A stretch of 64,000 nucleotides of DNA from Cordia subcordata (GCA_028554755.1 JAPTOF010000006.1:2722501-2786500); one strand, 5' to 3'; shown: positions 1-15,636, counted from the first letter of the stretch. The notes: generated by a model from the letters alone, not told the origin. Translations and numbers: made by a program.

Positions 1-735
1 TTTCAGTTTGTTTACGAAGAATATCTTTCCCGGCTTACGTAAGTCGAGCAATAACTAATATGACGGATAACGCTTGTTGTTAATTGTTTCGACCATCTAA
101 ATTGATAATACAATAATAATGATATTTATTATTTAAAGGAAACTGGTAGTTGAGTTGCATATTTGCTTGCCTTCCGGCAAAAAACGAAAATAGAAAGGAA
201 AAAAGAAAAAAGAAAAAAAAAAGGAAGGGGAGAGAATGGTAAATTTTTATATACATAATTTTATACGGGTACAATATTGCCCCCGTTAGGAAAAAGTATA
301 TACATAATAGGACCATATGTTAAATATGGTTAGAATTTAAACCAAGAATGAAAAATGGAATGAAAATATTGAGAATATAAGAGCAGTGAAAGGAAATGCA
401 TTCCTTCGTTGTCCGCGGCCCTACAAAATTTAGTATGAAGTCCAATGTAGTTTCAGGAAGTTAAAAAAGCAAAAAAAAGGGAAATGCAGAAAATCTTAGA
501 AAGGATTGTTTATTGATAACATAAAAGTTTGTGAAGAGAAGCCATAAAGACTCTTTAACATGGTCATAGCCAAGGGACCTCAAACAAAGAAAACAGAACA
601 GAAACCAAAAGGGGCTGAAACATGTCCTAAACTCATTCTAAACACACAATTTCATCACTAGGAAATCAAAGGAAATTTAAAAGATCAGACATGTGGTTTA
701 ATTTCAATAATCCAGGGCCTTCAAGAGAAGCCTAA
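1..735. other. 3' flank of the peroxidase gene
   Basis: AT-rich sequence with a purine-rich run around 190-235. No coding signal was recognised. The right-hand part should hold the 3' UTR and polyadenylation site of the minus-strand peroxidase. Confidence 0.5.
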
Positions 736-2925
<2,190 letters not shown>

Positions 2926-3006
2926 TTTAACTTGAAGTTGGAAACTATATGACTTGTGAAATTACGCTTATGCTTATACAACGCATTGGTAAGAAAAATT
3001 GCCACA

Positions 3007-3014
3007 TATATATA
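3007..3014 (-). promoter_or_regulatory. Probable TATA box of the peroxidase gene
   Basis: On the minus strand a TATATATA core lies about 80 bp upstream of the start codon, inside a pyrimidine-rich stretch. The distance suits a short 5' UTR. This is inferred from position and composition only. Confidence 0.5.
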
Positions 3015-5385
3015 GAGGGAGAGGCTTGAAGCATTGGTGGGTTAATTTCTCTAGATGTACGCATGAGGCGTCGGCAGGTTACCTAACACGAAGACGAATG
3101 TGATTGCATGGCATTGGCATAATTTCTACGTTTGAATTATGTAGTAAGAACACAAAAAGATACCCGGATTTTTGATTGATTTGATCCGCACCGAGATAAA
3201 AAGTGCTTTTAAATTTTAACTAAAAGTGGTTTGTATCCGCGTATATCTTTGTTTGAAAACACAGCCACTCGAGACTTGTGGCATGGTTGCGTCTTGCTTT
3301 AATTTGTCCTGAAAAGTAAAGGCATACGTGGACTTTTGCGAATCAATATGCAAAATTTGCTGGCTTTCGGAGTTTTCATTCTGGTGTAGCGTAAATTGTT
3401 AGGGAACCCTGTAATTCACTAACAATGTATTGAATTTGTAATTTTTTTATGATCCATATATTAAAAGTACATTGGATCCCTTTATCATTAAACGTCCTAG
3501 ATACTTTTTTCTCTAGATTAATTTTTGTTGGTGCTTTACTAACCTTCCCCAACAAAAATGCCCACGACATGCACGTTTGAACCAACGATAATTAATTTGG
3601 ATAGAAAAATTTAATTTGGGCGAGTGCAATGCAATTGTGCTTAAAGATAACGAATTTTTGAACGGGGCCCATATACTTTTACTACACCGTAAGGAAATTA
3701 TGAAGGATTTTTTTATGCTACATAAGGAGCTGATACATGTTTAATAAATTATAGGGGAATCTTTAGCAATTTCCCTTTTGTATTTTTGGTCTAGTCCTCG
3801 AATAAAAGATACAGATAACTGGTGGCTAATGTATTTTTATCTGATTAATCTTGCGGATTTAGTTTGATCCATAAAGTACAAATTTTAGTTAAGGATGTCG
3901 TTGTTGAGTTCTATGTGCCCGGCAGTGGAGTAAAAAGAAGACAGACGATTAGTTAGAAAATTTTCAACGAGAGATGATCACGTTGTTTGAACTTTCAAAA
4001 GTACATAAACTATTATATATTATTGGTTACCCACGAAATGGAAGAGTAAAACTAGAAGGATCTTCGAGATGGATTTTACTTTTCTCCTCTGTTAAGTAAT
4101 TGTTGTTTTCGAATTGATGGCTTCATCAATAGACCCAAAAACTTATCGAATTCTTGTTTAAATTGAGGGCAATTTCTCTTTCTTCGAAATTAAGTACCTT
4201 ATTGATTTTAAATGCTTCTATTAAAAGCAAAGATTTAGGAAGTATTTTTAAGAATCTCAAGTTTACAACATAAAAATTGATATTAGGTGGAACGAAAAAA
4301 AATCTTATAAGGTAGTTTTAAATTTTATGTGGAATAAATAATATTCTTACGTTCTTCTCACATGTTACCTACCTTTTAAATGCGTCGAATAAAAAGAATA
4401 ATTAAAGTTTACCGTCACAAATAAAAAAAATACATTGACCTCTCTTTGTTTCAGCCTAAGAATAATTATCCATGCTTCATGAATCCATGCTCGGTATTTT
4501 ATTTGTGTCACATTGTGCTTTAGCAGTTAGCATTTCTTTTTGCTTTATTATCATTGGTTAGTTATTGTAGACAAAGTAAAGATCACTACCTAATGAGTAA
4601 ATTTGAAGCTGTGTGGCTTTAAAATTTCTAGTAGGAGCATCTATATTATATATGGTCTGTCAACAACTTCTTTACCTAATCATTAGCTTTATTGGAAGGT
4701 CAGCCTTTGCTGCTCTAGTCTGCTTAAAGAACCTTTTGTAAATTAATCAACAATTAATTAATAGATAAGTTAGTTTAATCTCGTTAATGAAGAGGAAAAC
4801 GGGGCAGATTGTTAACACAATTATCGGCGAGCACAGAACTTTTATTTGACTTCTTAATGGTATGTATCGGGTGTTGACTGCTGACGTTAACTTCGAAAGG
4901 TAAGTAGATAACACGCTAAAAAATCATGCAAATTGATTAGTAAAGAAGATTATGTAGGTGTTATATTTTCAGAGCAAGAGTAACCTTTCAACTTCCTAGA
5001 CCCATTCTGTTTTACTTCATTAGCGCCTTTTCAAAAGAGAATCACGAAAAAGCAAAATCCCTACCACTAATTTAATGTCATGCAACTTAACACCTTTAAA
5101 AATGATACATCTAGTGTAGTTTGAGTAGTTATGATAAGATAGTATACAAAACAATTGGTAGCATACATCAGGTTATTTGCGGGTTTGCCTAAAGTGCATG
5201 CGTCAAAGACCTCGTGTTATCAAAAATTTTTCTTTGCTCATAATTTTCTCCTACTTTTAGAAATTCTCTCTTAATTTTCTTCAACTTTGTAAAGATAACA
5301 TACATCGACTTATGCTTTGCTTCTTTGACCCCAAAAAAAAAAAAAAAAAGGACTTATGCTTTGCTTCAGATTATAACAAGGGATT

Positions 5386-5519
5386 ATGAGTGATCTTGAA
5401 AAACGAGACTTTCGACACTTTTAAAATAAACCATAATGATCTAATGTATTTTATGAGTAATCGTAAAACATGAAAATTTCCATACTTCTTAAATAAACCA
5501 TAAAGGTCTAATGCATTTT
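5386..5519. repeat. Diverged tandem duplication, 67-bp period
   Basis: Two adjacent copies start at 5386 and 5453. They share ATGAGT, AAATAAACCATAA and TCTAATG blocks in the same order, with many substitutions between. Confidence 0.6.
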
Positions 5520-5902
5520 ACCTCAATAAATTCAAAGTTCAAGTATATGGTCAGCACTGTTACTTATGTTGTTGGGACGGGGCACACGTGTCAGGAGGGG
5601 GTTAATTACAAAATTAATGTTCAAGCACAAGAAGAAAAAGCCTATTGATCGGTTGAAATTGCTTAACCATGCAGCAAACGATAAGGCATCATATCACATT
5701 ATGACTTTGCTCAAAAGTGAGCCATATGCTCTATTATTAGAGTGGGGCGATGAACTTATTTTTCGTGCAAACTTGTCAACACACAGTTCGACTTATCGCA
5801 GCATATTATGACTAAAAATTGCTCAACCTGCAGCTAAAGAGAAACCGGAGAAAAAATTTTGCTGTAATTTACTCCTCCATTCAAGTCACAATTAATGGTC
5901 AC

Positions 5903-6040
5903 CATCTTATTGAAAAACATAAAGAAAACATACGATTCTTGACCTTAAATATATCTAACTTTTGACCTCATCATCTTATTGGAAAACATAAAGAAAACAT
6001 ACGATTCTTGACCTTAATTATATCTAATTTTTGACCTTGT
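5903..6040. repeat. Tandem duplication, 69-bp period
   Basis: Two nearly identical copies start at 5903 and 5972, each containing CATACGATTCTTGACCTTA. High identity suggests a recent local duplication. Confidence 0.85.
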
Positions 6041-7788
6041 CCGATTAGTATCCATATCCGTGAAGGGGGACATATTTTGTCAGATTCTATAACAGAATGA
6101 AAGCTACACAAAATTAACACAGCAGAAATTTTTTTCTTTGATGGATTTCACAGAATTTTTGGGCTTTCTTAAGCTTTTACGTCACTATTCCGAAAAATAG
6201 TCTTTTTTTTTGGATATTTACTCTTGTGTCACAAATATTATTTAACTCTTAATTAATTTTAAGGTATGTGTTATAATGAACTTTTGAATTATGAGATTTA
6301 TAAGGTTGCTGGAGAATTCAAAGTATATTATATGTATAAATCCACCCATTTGATCTTATAATTAAAAAAAAATAGGTAATAAAAAATAAGTTCAGACAAG
6401 TATCAATAAATGCTCAAATTAAGACCAAGAGTTTTCGAGGTCGTCACCTTCTCATGAACTGTACTTGCAATTATCCCCATCAGCCCATTGGCATCCGTCT
6501 CAGCAGTCCTGTTAATTAACTGTGTATTGTTCCTTTCTGGGCCTCTCAAATGATGAGTAAGAGACAATTTGCTTCGGACTAGAAGCTATTTAGTTAAGCA
6601 CAAAATGCCCAATTGATTGAAAGGAAATTCTTGTCTTATTAATGAGTAACTCAAGTTAGTTTTAACTTGAGTTAATTTGTTTTTTTTGTTGGTTTAATTT
6701 TTTAGTTATTTACAAAATGCCCAATTGATTTTTCACTAGGGGGCTCTGAATTTATTAGCTTACTTTTTTGTTTAAATGGAGGTAATTAATGGCATTTTTC
6801 CCTTCAAGATAATATATTATTAAGTAAAATAACAAGTTTTGCTTTCTTTTAATATAAGAGGGAGATAACCACACATAAATAACAAAAATCACAATAAACA
6901 AGATTGCTGGTATTAGATTTTTTAGATATAAAGAAGTATAAAAAATACTATTTAATAAAGGAATGTAAGATTATGCTGAGGGTAGTTTATTGATTCAAGC
7001 CATGTAATTTTAAACATGCTATTTAGCACAATATATAAGATTATGTAGAGGAAAGATTTTCCAATTTAGTCTATAAAGTAAGGTTGAAACTTTGTGAATA
7101 AAAATATATATTCTTATAAAGCTTGGGAGGCCGGGCTCTGCCGGTCCCCTAGCTAGAAACAAATTTGGAAAGTCGATAAGGTTTAAGTATCAACTCATGT
7201 AAGTTTTTTCTTCCTTTTCTTTCCCCTCTTTTTTTTTTTTTTTTTATAATTTTGGCTTGGGGGGGGGGGGGTTGGGTTTCCGGTGTCTATTAAATTTTTT
7301 TCGAGAAGATGATCTACCGCGTGGTCCTCACAAAAGAAATTTTAAAAACAAAGTGAAAAATAAACATGGCTAGACAAAAATCATTTGCATTAACTTATAT
7401 ACACTTGTAAATTTATTAAACACATTGAAAAATACTTTTTTGTAATCATAAAATCAAATGGTACGTACTAGAAAGATCAGTCGCCCAATGTCTTATATTA
7501 TCGTCTTGAAATTTATAAAATTTTCCATGTAACAAGCATAGGTTAAATTTTACTGCTGGATTCTACATTATGTCAATCTAACAATTTCAAGAAAAATGTG
7601 TTCTGCATCACTTGAAACTCCATTGCAGGGCTTTACATCTAGACAAACTAATTAGATTATTACTTTCTTCTTCCAAATATACAACCAAGAAATTAATTAA
7701 GGTTGCAGCACTAGGATACAAGCAACAAGGGGCACATTAATTAATAAAGCCTACTACTTAATTAATCATAATTAGCATCTTAATTATT

Positions 7789-10700
7789 CTACACCTGCAA
7801 CGATATGTCTAGGGGCTTCCCCTCCATCTCTACACTCCCTTCCATTTCTGTAAACTCCTTCTTGTAAATGTACTTCTTCGACGCCCAGAAAAAAACTCCC
7901 AAATTGAGTGTCGATATCACGATGAGGAAGCCATAGTAGTAATCCAGGTGAGAATTGTTCACATTTTTCCCGATCCAGCTCTTGCCTCCAGTGGTTTGAG
8001 TCACTTTATCCACCATCGTCACCAGAAAGCTGTTCAAGAAGTTCCCGACGCCGATCCCACTCGTGAAGAAAGTGGTCCCCAGGCTCTGCATCTCCTCCGG
8101 AGATTGATCGTAGAAGAATTCAAGAAGCCCAATGGCGTTAAACACGTCCGCAACGCCTAGCAGAACGTATTGGGGCAGCAAGAAGAAGATGGTCATGGGG
8201 ACGATCTCTTCGGGCCTCGCAATTTGATTTACTTTGATGACCCGCATGCGTCTGACCTCAACTGCGTACGCAATTCCTATTGCCAGAATTTGAATGATGA
8301 AGCCAATCCCGAGCCTCTGGAGGAGAGTGATGCCTCTAGGGTTTCCGGTTTTGTTGCGCATGAAGGGCACGAAGTAGCGGTCGTACAAGGGCACGGAGAG
8401 TAGCATGGAGAGGGTGACGAAGCTGCCCAGTGACGCTGCTGGGATTTGAAAGTTTGGACCCAGGTGGCGGTCTAGAGTGGTGCCTTGCTTGACGAAGAGG
8501 GTGTTGATTTGTGCCCAGATGGTGCTGGGGATCAAAGTAACCACCCATATCATGGCCATTCCCAGCACCAGCTTCGCGCCTTCGACTTGGGTCACTGTGC
8601 ATGCTGGCCTTGATACTTCATCACCATCTTCTTGTTTTATTGCAGCCTTGTCCAAGAACCTGATATATTGCATCCAATTTGGAAACTAATCATATCCTCT
8701 AACCCTTGAAAATGCACCTCTCCGTTAAAATATACACACCTCCTATTTCGGAAAATCTAAGACCGCTCCTCCAAAAAATTAATTAGTTAATTATAAGAGG
8801 AGTAACACAATATCTTATATGATAATTTACGGTTAGTGATTCTTTGATTTGAGAGGAGTGTATATTCTAAAACTATTTTCTTTCATAATACAACAAATCA
8901 AAACCAAAATGTTATTCATGTAAGGAATTAAATATGTATATACATTAGAAGTTAAGGTAATCTAGATGTTTCTAATTAATTCGGACCATGTATATAATAT
9001 ATGCATGTACGTATACATGAATGATCCGTCACTAACCATCTATTCTATTCAAATTGTTGTTGTTTTGTTTTTTTTTGTTTTTTCTTTGTTTTATATATAT
9101 ATATATATATATATATTGTCGTTTCATATCATTAAAAACTGAGACCCCCCAACATCCAGGGAAACATTATTGCTGAAAGCTGTCGTGATGTGCTGTATCT
9201 CGCTAGTTTGGGGGAAATCATAATTTCGGAAGTAGAAGCTTTTCTTTTAGCCAAGCAAGCAAAGGGCGAATGCATTTACGGATATATCAAACAGAATTGT
9301 TACCTTAGTCATCCCAAATTATTTTAAGAAACATATAATTATTTAAAAACATTCTTAATTTAAAAGATTATTCATATAAATAATAACTTTCATGTCTTAA
9401 ATTAATTGTCACGAAATAAAAATTTTAAATAGGTCCCATTTATAGGAAAAGCTCCAAAGACGGGGCTGCCATCCGCACGCAAATTTGTTTGTTTGTTCCC
9501 AAAAAAATGAGTTAAATGGTGGACCGCCGGAGACTAATGATTCTGACGCCACATCATCAGTAGCTTCTTAAATCAAAGACGTTGACTAGCCGTGTCATGG
9601 ACCAATATCAGAGCTGTAGTGTGGACGTGGCAGTTATTTATTGGACAAATTGGTACTAAACATGGAAGGTGGCACCACTTTTGCCATATTATTGGAAAGT
9701 GGAGCCCCTTTCAATTGCATTTTTTAAAAAAAAAATTGTTTCTTATAAACTATTGAAAAAAATATTTTTTTAAATATTAATTTTTTTAATTTTTGAAAAA
9801 GATCAATTTAAGTTTTTTAATTTTAATTTCTTCTAAAAGTCACATTAAATACTTAATCTAAAAAATATATACATTTTAAATAAAAATATTTTTTCAAGAT
9901 TTTTTTTAACAGAAAAAATGTCAATTCAACGGGCCGATATGTTTGTCAGAGGTCCCCCACTCACAGCTGCCGGCCCAAACATTGGTGTTCACATTGAAGA
10001 AGGCCGTACAATGGAATCGGAATATCCATCCACCCGCTTTTTTCATTTAAGGATGATGGAATCTCCAGCGGTACTTATTACTAGCGTCTGACTAGGACGT
10101 TCTCGAGGACTACATTTTTATTTCTAGATTTTAATTTCATTAGTTCCATAATCTATGGTGAATCAATCTTAAGTAATCTAAGATTTTATTTTTCAACGAG
10201 AACTATAATACAAATTTGATAATTATACAAATATTATCTTCTTTAAAAGAAGTAATTATTATGTTTATTGTACTTAGAGTTTGCAGCCCCCGCCACTTTA
10301 TTGAATTCGTCAAGGTTAAGATCATTGCAAACTTTGATATATATATATTTAGGTTGTGTTTGTATTTGGTATAAGCTTATTATAAGATATCTTTTTATAT
10401 AAATAAATAAGGTTTGTATTGAATTTTGATAAGATTATCAGTGATAATATATTTTATGTATAGTTGTACAAAATAATTCTGGGAATTTGAATAAAAAACT
10501 TATGATAAGATGTAATTATTTGTTTCTATCATTATTTAACGAATAAGATAACCATCTTATAATAAACTTATTTTAAACATAGCATAGCAATAGCATTAAG
10601 CTCACCTGAACATTGGAGTGTAATGCACTTGGCGTTTCCTAGTGTTGGTGTAGTATTGGGGCTCAAACTCATGAAGCTCAGACGGAACATGGCTAGGCAG

Positions 10701-13365
10701 CTCGCGATTCCTGTTGGCGAAAGCAGTCACCAGCACTCGAATGAGCTCACCTGCAGGGCTCTTGGTCTTCCTAACTTTGTGCCTGTAAATTGGGGTTCCA
10801 ACATAGAAGATGATTAAGGATAATATTAGCCCAATCGTAGGGATACCATACCCTAATCCCCAGCTCAGGTTCTCTTGGATGTAGACCAGCACCACTGTGG
10901 CGAGCAACGCGCCGGCGAAGGCGCTGAACATCCACCAGTTAAAGAAGGAAACTTTCAGTTTTTTCTCGTGTGGGTTGAAGTCATCGAATTGGTCCGCGCC
11001 GAAGGTGGATATGTTGGGCTTTGTTCCGCCGGCTCCGATGGCTATGATGTATAGTGCTGTGTAGATGAATGCAACTTGTGAAGTGGTGGCCTTGTTGCAA
11101 ACCCCACTCATTGTACAAGTTGGCTTCAGGATTTTTATTGAAACAGCCATTGTTAGGAGCACCATTCCCTGTTAGAAACATTAATTCTTGCGTCAAAAGT
11201 TGTTCTTCTTTTTTTTTTTTTTTTGTTTTGCAACAGGAGAAATTAGCTGACTTGATCATCAAAATAACCAGCTAAATCCGACTATCCCTTGGATGCATAA
11301 TATACCGTTATAATCAAGTAAGTTGAAGGTATTCACCCAAGACAAATGATTAAGATCGAATGTGAGTTATAAGTCGCACTTGATCTTAGATATTACTCTT
11401 GGGGTGTCCTTTGGGAACTTCGTCAACTCAAAGTTATTTTAGTGGAATGAAACAATGAATGACTAATCAAGCTAAGTAAAAGTTCGCTCTTGTTATGAAG
11501 AGGGTGTTTGGCTTTGTTTATTTTAAGTGTTTATAAATACATAAAAAAATATTTTTTTACGTATTTTTTATTATTTAAATACTTATAAATACTAAATAAA
11601 AAAAACCAAACACCCTCTAAAGTCGCCTTTTCACTTTAATAATCTGGCATTGAAGCGAAAATTACATGGCAGATGAATTGAATCAAATTCAGGTCTAATC
11701 GACATTAGTGGTTATGTCAGGAAAAGCAAATAGTTACCCCCACGTTTTAATAATCACTTTGCATTTTGAGGTGACTACTGATCCCACAATGTCTACTGCG
11801 GACTACTAGGATAGGTCCTATCGGAAGCGAGACGGAAAAATTTCCCATCAACTTAAATAGTGAAGTACATTTTATTGCGAGAGAATATTAAATCTCTACG
11901 CTCATTGGTTTACTATTTTGGCACCAAACACACTGAATTTAACTAGATACATCATGTGTGGTGAGCTTGGTTACAGGTCATATGCATGCAAGCACATAGG
12001 TAATTTTTAGGTCCCCCACGTCCAGAAAACCCAAGTGTTGGCCTCTCGAAGTGGGTGAAGTTCTGTACAAAAGAAGTAAAAAAAGAGAAGTAGGTGAAGT
12101 AGTCTTTAACATATACCAAATGAGTGGTTTAGTATTCTAGTAGTACATAGACCGGGCCATGCTCGACAAATCTTTTCGGATTACATTTATGTCGAGAAAT
12201 ATGGTGGTCCTATAATTTATGTTATACGTAAATACTGTAAAAATTCTCTTTTAAATATAAAAAAAATTTAATTGATAGAGTCTGATTACCAAATATTTAA
12301 TAAATTTCGACTAATAATTGGTAAATTTTAAATGAAGGGACCAATTTCACAACCCAATCACTAGGTAAATTAGAACACTCAACCTAAAAATGATCAAATT
12401 CAACCCCAGTATTTGCCGTTGGACATTATTGGGAGACTGAAACTTGTCGTAATGCAAAAAAAGGAAAAGAAAAAAGTGTATACATACCATGACATAGATT
12501 AGTGATGATACAGTGAAGGTCCAGAAGCGACCCAAGTAGGAATCAGCAATGTAGGCACCGAGGATTGGTGTAATCCACACAGCTCCCGACCAATTGTTGA
12601 CGTTCCTTACTGAGGAAACTGTATCCTCGTGAAGTTGGGTGGTCAAGTAAACCACTAAATTTGAAGCTATCCCATAGAAGGCCATCCTTTCAAATGCTTC
12701 ATAGCCTATATTATATATTTTTTAACAAAGTCAAAGCATATTGAGTATAGAAGCATTTTGAGATAACATTTAAAATATTATAATAATAATCTTTCTTGTT
12801 TTATCTGAAAATTTATTCATAGCCGTCATGAGTCATTTCCCATACAGAAATTCCACTAATTATTGTCGTCTTTGTCATATTCAGAAGAATGCATAACGCA
12901 TAATATAATGGAAGAATAATGACATTCGGAGACTCCAGAGAATAAAAGAAATGCTATTTCTGTTTGTATATATAATACAGAATCGCACTTAATCATGAAT
13001 AAGGTTATATGTTTAGAGGTTAGACGACCCTCCTAATATAAGTTAGAACAACTTTTGGAATTGAATTCTCCTTCCTCTATAGAAGCATTATAGTATAACT
13101 GATCTCGGCCTTGGACAAAATGAAAAAATAAAAGAAAACCCAAAGTTTATATTATCCTCATTGGTCCTCAACATGGCAAGTGAGATTCTCTAGAGGGAAT
13201 TTCCATTACTGTCTCATACATATGAGCTACATAACCAAGAATCGGACACTAAAAACGATAAGGAAAAACTGAAACAAATTAAGAAAATTGAAGAAAAACC
13301 CCGACTATTCTTGAAACCCTGAAAAGAATTTGATATAATTAACATGTGGTAGGGAAACACATACG

Positions 13366-13406
<41 letters not shown>

Positions 13407-13530
13407 TAATATATATGAAAAGCATACCAACAAGAAAAGCACAGGCCTTCCATTTGCCAGTTTTACTAGCTATAGCTGGGTGGCCATGGATGTCAACAGT
13501 GCCGTCTTGTGTGTAGCCTTTGGCTTCCAT
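7789..13530 (-). CDS. NPF/POT-family transporter (NPF5-like, PTR3-type)
   Basis: Proton-coupled transporter of the NITRATE TRANSPORTER 1/PEPTIDE TRANSPORTER family, expected to have 12 membrane helices. Substrates in this family range from nitrate to peptides and hormones, and the sequence does not decide which. Exons on the minus strand: 13530-13428, 12705-12488, 11168-10606 and 8659-7789, giving 584 residues. The proton-coupling ExxER motif is intact as EAFER (residues 37-41), formed across intron 1. Other family motifs include GGTKPNISTFGADQFDDF, FFNWWMFS, NTLFVKQGTTLDR, NPRGITLLQR and LEFFYDQSPEEMQSLGT. From memory it is closest to the NPF5.2/5.3 group. The start is the ATG at 13530; the codon that would extend the frame to 13554 is GTG. 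Introns 2 and 3 are large and hold MITEs. Confidence 0.93.
9092..9117. repeat. (TA)n microsatellite in NPF intron 3
   Basis: About 12 uninterrupted TA units, preceded by a T-rich run. Confidence 0.9.
9711..9938. mobile_element. AT-rich MITE-like element, TTTGGATTGA family
   Basis: In NPF intron 3. The left end reads GAGCCCCTTTCAATTG and the right end, reverse-complemented, reads CGGCCCGTTGAATTGAC, so the ends are imperfect inverted repeats around an A/T-rich core. The same architecture recurs near 15426, 20338, 29140, 31452 and 41095. Confidence 0.45.
10358..10585. mobile_element. Inverted-repeat element in NPF intron 3
   Basis: The left end contains AAGCTTATTATAAGAT and the right end, reverse-complemented, contains AAGTTTATTATAAGAT, each preceded by a TGTTT-type terminus. 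It ends about 20 bp from the exon 3 donor on the gene strand. The class is unknown. Confidence 0.5.
11499..11618. mobile_element. Foldback MITE, AGAGGGTGTTTGG family, copy 1
   Basis: In NPF intron 2. The 120-bp sequence begins AGAGGGTGTTTGG and ends with its exact reverse complement. The arms extend some 45 bp with mismatches, leaving a short A/T core. Related copies lie at 42369-42471 and 61539-61661. There is no coding capacity, so it is presumably mobilised in trans. Confidence 0.75.
13372..13403. repeat. (AT)n microsatellite in NPF intron 1
   Basis: About 15 AT units some 25 bp inside intron 1, next to the exon 1 donor. Confidence 0.9.
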
Positions 13531-13801
13531 TGCATGAGTTATGCGTAAAAGCACAAATACAAATTAAGCAAAAGATATGGAAGGGGTAGGGGAATCTTTG
13601 GGATGAGGGAATAGAAGAATCGTCTTAGAGAGGAGGGTGAGATGATGAAAGCGGTTACTTCGAGGTTGGCTATAAGAAGACTTGTTGGTGGGGCTCAACT
13701 ACCATCCCAAATATCACCATAAAGGTGTCATCACCCCTTTGGTTGTACTATCATCCCCTCATTCAAATTAAATGTGGCTGCTTTTTTATCCTAAAATTGA
13801 T

Positions 13802-13804
<3 letters not shown>

Positions 13805-13878
<74 letters not shown>
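13805..13878. repeat. (TC)37 microsatellite upstream of the NPF gene
   Basis: An uninterrupted 74-nt TC run about 275 bp upstream of the NPF start codon, reading as (GA)n on the gene strand. It lies in the promoter or 5' UTR. GA/CT tracts there can bind plant GAGA-binding (BPC) proteins, but a regulatory role here is inference. Confidence 0.95.
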
Positions 13879-13882
<4 letters not shown>

Positions 13883-14215
13883 TTTTATTTATTTATTTAT
13901 TTGGATTTTAGTTTTCTTTCTTTGTTTTGAATCATGTATCATATATGTTATATATGTCTAAATTCTTTGGCGGCAGTGATTTTCTGTATCCGTGTTAATA
14001 TATTCATAATCCTAATAGAAAAAGAGAGAAATGAACCGATACGCACTAAGCTTTTTAAAATAGCTAAAGTCCCCTTATATTTTCTATACATGCATCATGC
14101 ACAGCTCAAATATTATTTTTTGGTAATGGTGTTAACAAAAAAAACTGTTAATTTGGGGGTGGGGGTTTATGAGCTACTTTTTATATTACAAAGGGCACTT
14201 GTGTTTTTTTTTTCA

Positions 14216-14289
14216 AAAGTAAAATCACAAGGAGTGTTGTGCATTTGTTTTTAAAGTAAAATCACAAGGAGTGTGGTGCAATTTTTGTT
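14216..14289. repeat. Tandem duplication, 37-bp period
   Basis: Two copies of a unit beginning AAAGTAAAATCACAAGGAGT, at 14216 and 14253, nearly identical. Confidence 0.85.
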
Positions 14290-15425
14290 CAAATAATTAT
14301 TGTAAAATAATTAAATAAAGTACATAAGATTTTTAGCTATTTTAAAAAACACAAGGAGTATTAGTGCATTAACTCCAAAAAAATAAGTATAGAATACTTA
14401 AAAATCCTTCAAAAAATTGAAGGTTTTCGGTGATATCTTTTGCTAAAACTAGAATATTTTGTTCTTAGTTAATGTAAATATTAAGTAAAGAGTACATCTT
14501 AAAATCCATCATAAGATTATATAGAGAATATAAAATTTTGTGGCCAAGTATAACACTAATTAATTAATTTGGAGTGTGCACAACATAGTCAAATAGTGCC
14601 ACAACGCGTAAAATCTAAATAAAATCTAAATAAAGAAAATCTAAGTGCGACTCAGCTACTAGGAGTGTTCATTTCTAAGATATGAAAAAGTTTAATTAAG
14701 TTTAATTGCCACGCTTTGGTGGTGATAAAGTGGGGATGGAGCAGATAATTCATTTAATTCATATGAATTATCATTAGTGGCTTCCACTGTCACAATCTCG
14801 CAACATGTTGTGTTACGAAAAATGATTGTAGCAACGAGAGGGCGCACCATTGCCGGATCACCGCAAAAGACACGCCCCCACGTTGATATATACCCTTTAA
14901 TTATATTCCCCCAAGAAAAATTATTAAACTATATATATTACTGCCAGAAAAGGACAATAATATGGAAATTTAGACCCAAAAAATGAATATTTGGGACGAT
15001 GACAATAATGCGTGACCTCTCTACCTCTGTATTTTTCACTTATTCAAGATAATTAGAGCTTTAATTTTATACCTTTTTATTTTTATGAAAAGGAGGAAGA
15101 CATTTTCAAAAAAATTATTAATTACTAAAATTTAAAAAAAAATACAAGCAAGAGGGTGACATAAGCATACCTCTTATTCTTTGTTCGAGATTGTATACCA
15201 CGACCATCGTTTTCATTATAATTTTGCAGACAATGAAAAATCAGAGAGACTGATTAATATATATTTTCAAGAGAAAAAGAAAAATGGAAAGGCGAAGAAG
15301 TGCTAATGAGGAATGGTTTTGTTTGAAGTACTGGTTGTAAGACAACAAGGACAATTTATCACAAAATTAACTTAGTCACAAAAATTTCTTGGAAAACGTT
15401 GTGTGCTTAACGCAAATGATAATAT

Positions 15426-15636
15426 GGGCCTTTTTGAATTGATTTTTTTCTCAAGATACTTTTTTTTTAATATATATATATATATATATATTTAATAATT
15501 ATTTGACTGGAATGTCAAAAAAATTAAACCTCTAAAAGAAGGCTCGAAGCCAAAATTTTTAACCTTTTAAAAAATATTTTAAAAAAAATTTTGTTAGAAA
15601 AGTACCTTTTAAAAAAATCAAATCCAAACGGGCTCT
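15426..15636. mobile_element. AT-rich MITE-like element, TTTGGATTGA family
   Basis: It begins GGGCCTTTTTGAATTGATTT and its right end, reverse-complemented, reads GAGCCCGTTTGGATTTGATT. An (AT)n run lies inside the left arm. Confidence 0.55.

Larger units (their letters stand above)
3015..7788. other. Intergenic region, AT-rich
   Basis: About 4.8 kb between the peroxidase promoter and the 3' end of the NPF gene. It holds two short tandem duplications (listed separately), A/T homopolymers and a 13-base G run at 7259-7271. The open frame at 5566-5811 has no recognisable domain. No intact gene seen. Confidence 0.6.

Noticed and set aside
5566..5811. 81-codon open frame on the plus strand
   Set aside because: No recognisable domain, no TATA or neighbouring exons, lies in repeat-rich spacer; likely chance.
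8336..8602. Open frames antisense or out of frame within NPF exon 4
   Set aside because: Shadow of a well-supported coding exon.
13531..13554. N-terminal extension of the NPF protein by eight residues
   Set aside because: The upstream codon is GTG, not ATG; the ATG at 13530 matches the usual family start.
13725..13961. Open frame across the (TC)37 tract
   Set aside because: It is a Ser-Leu translation of the microsatellite, not a gene.
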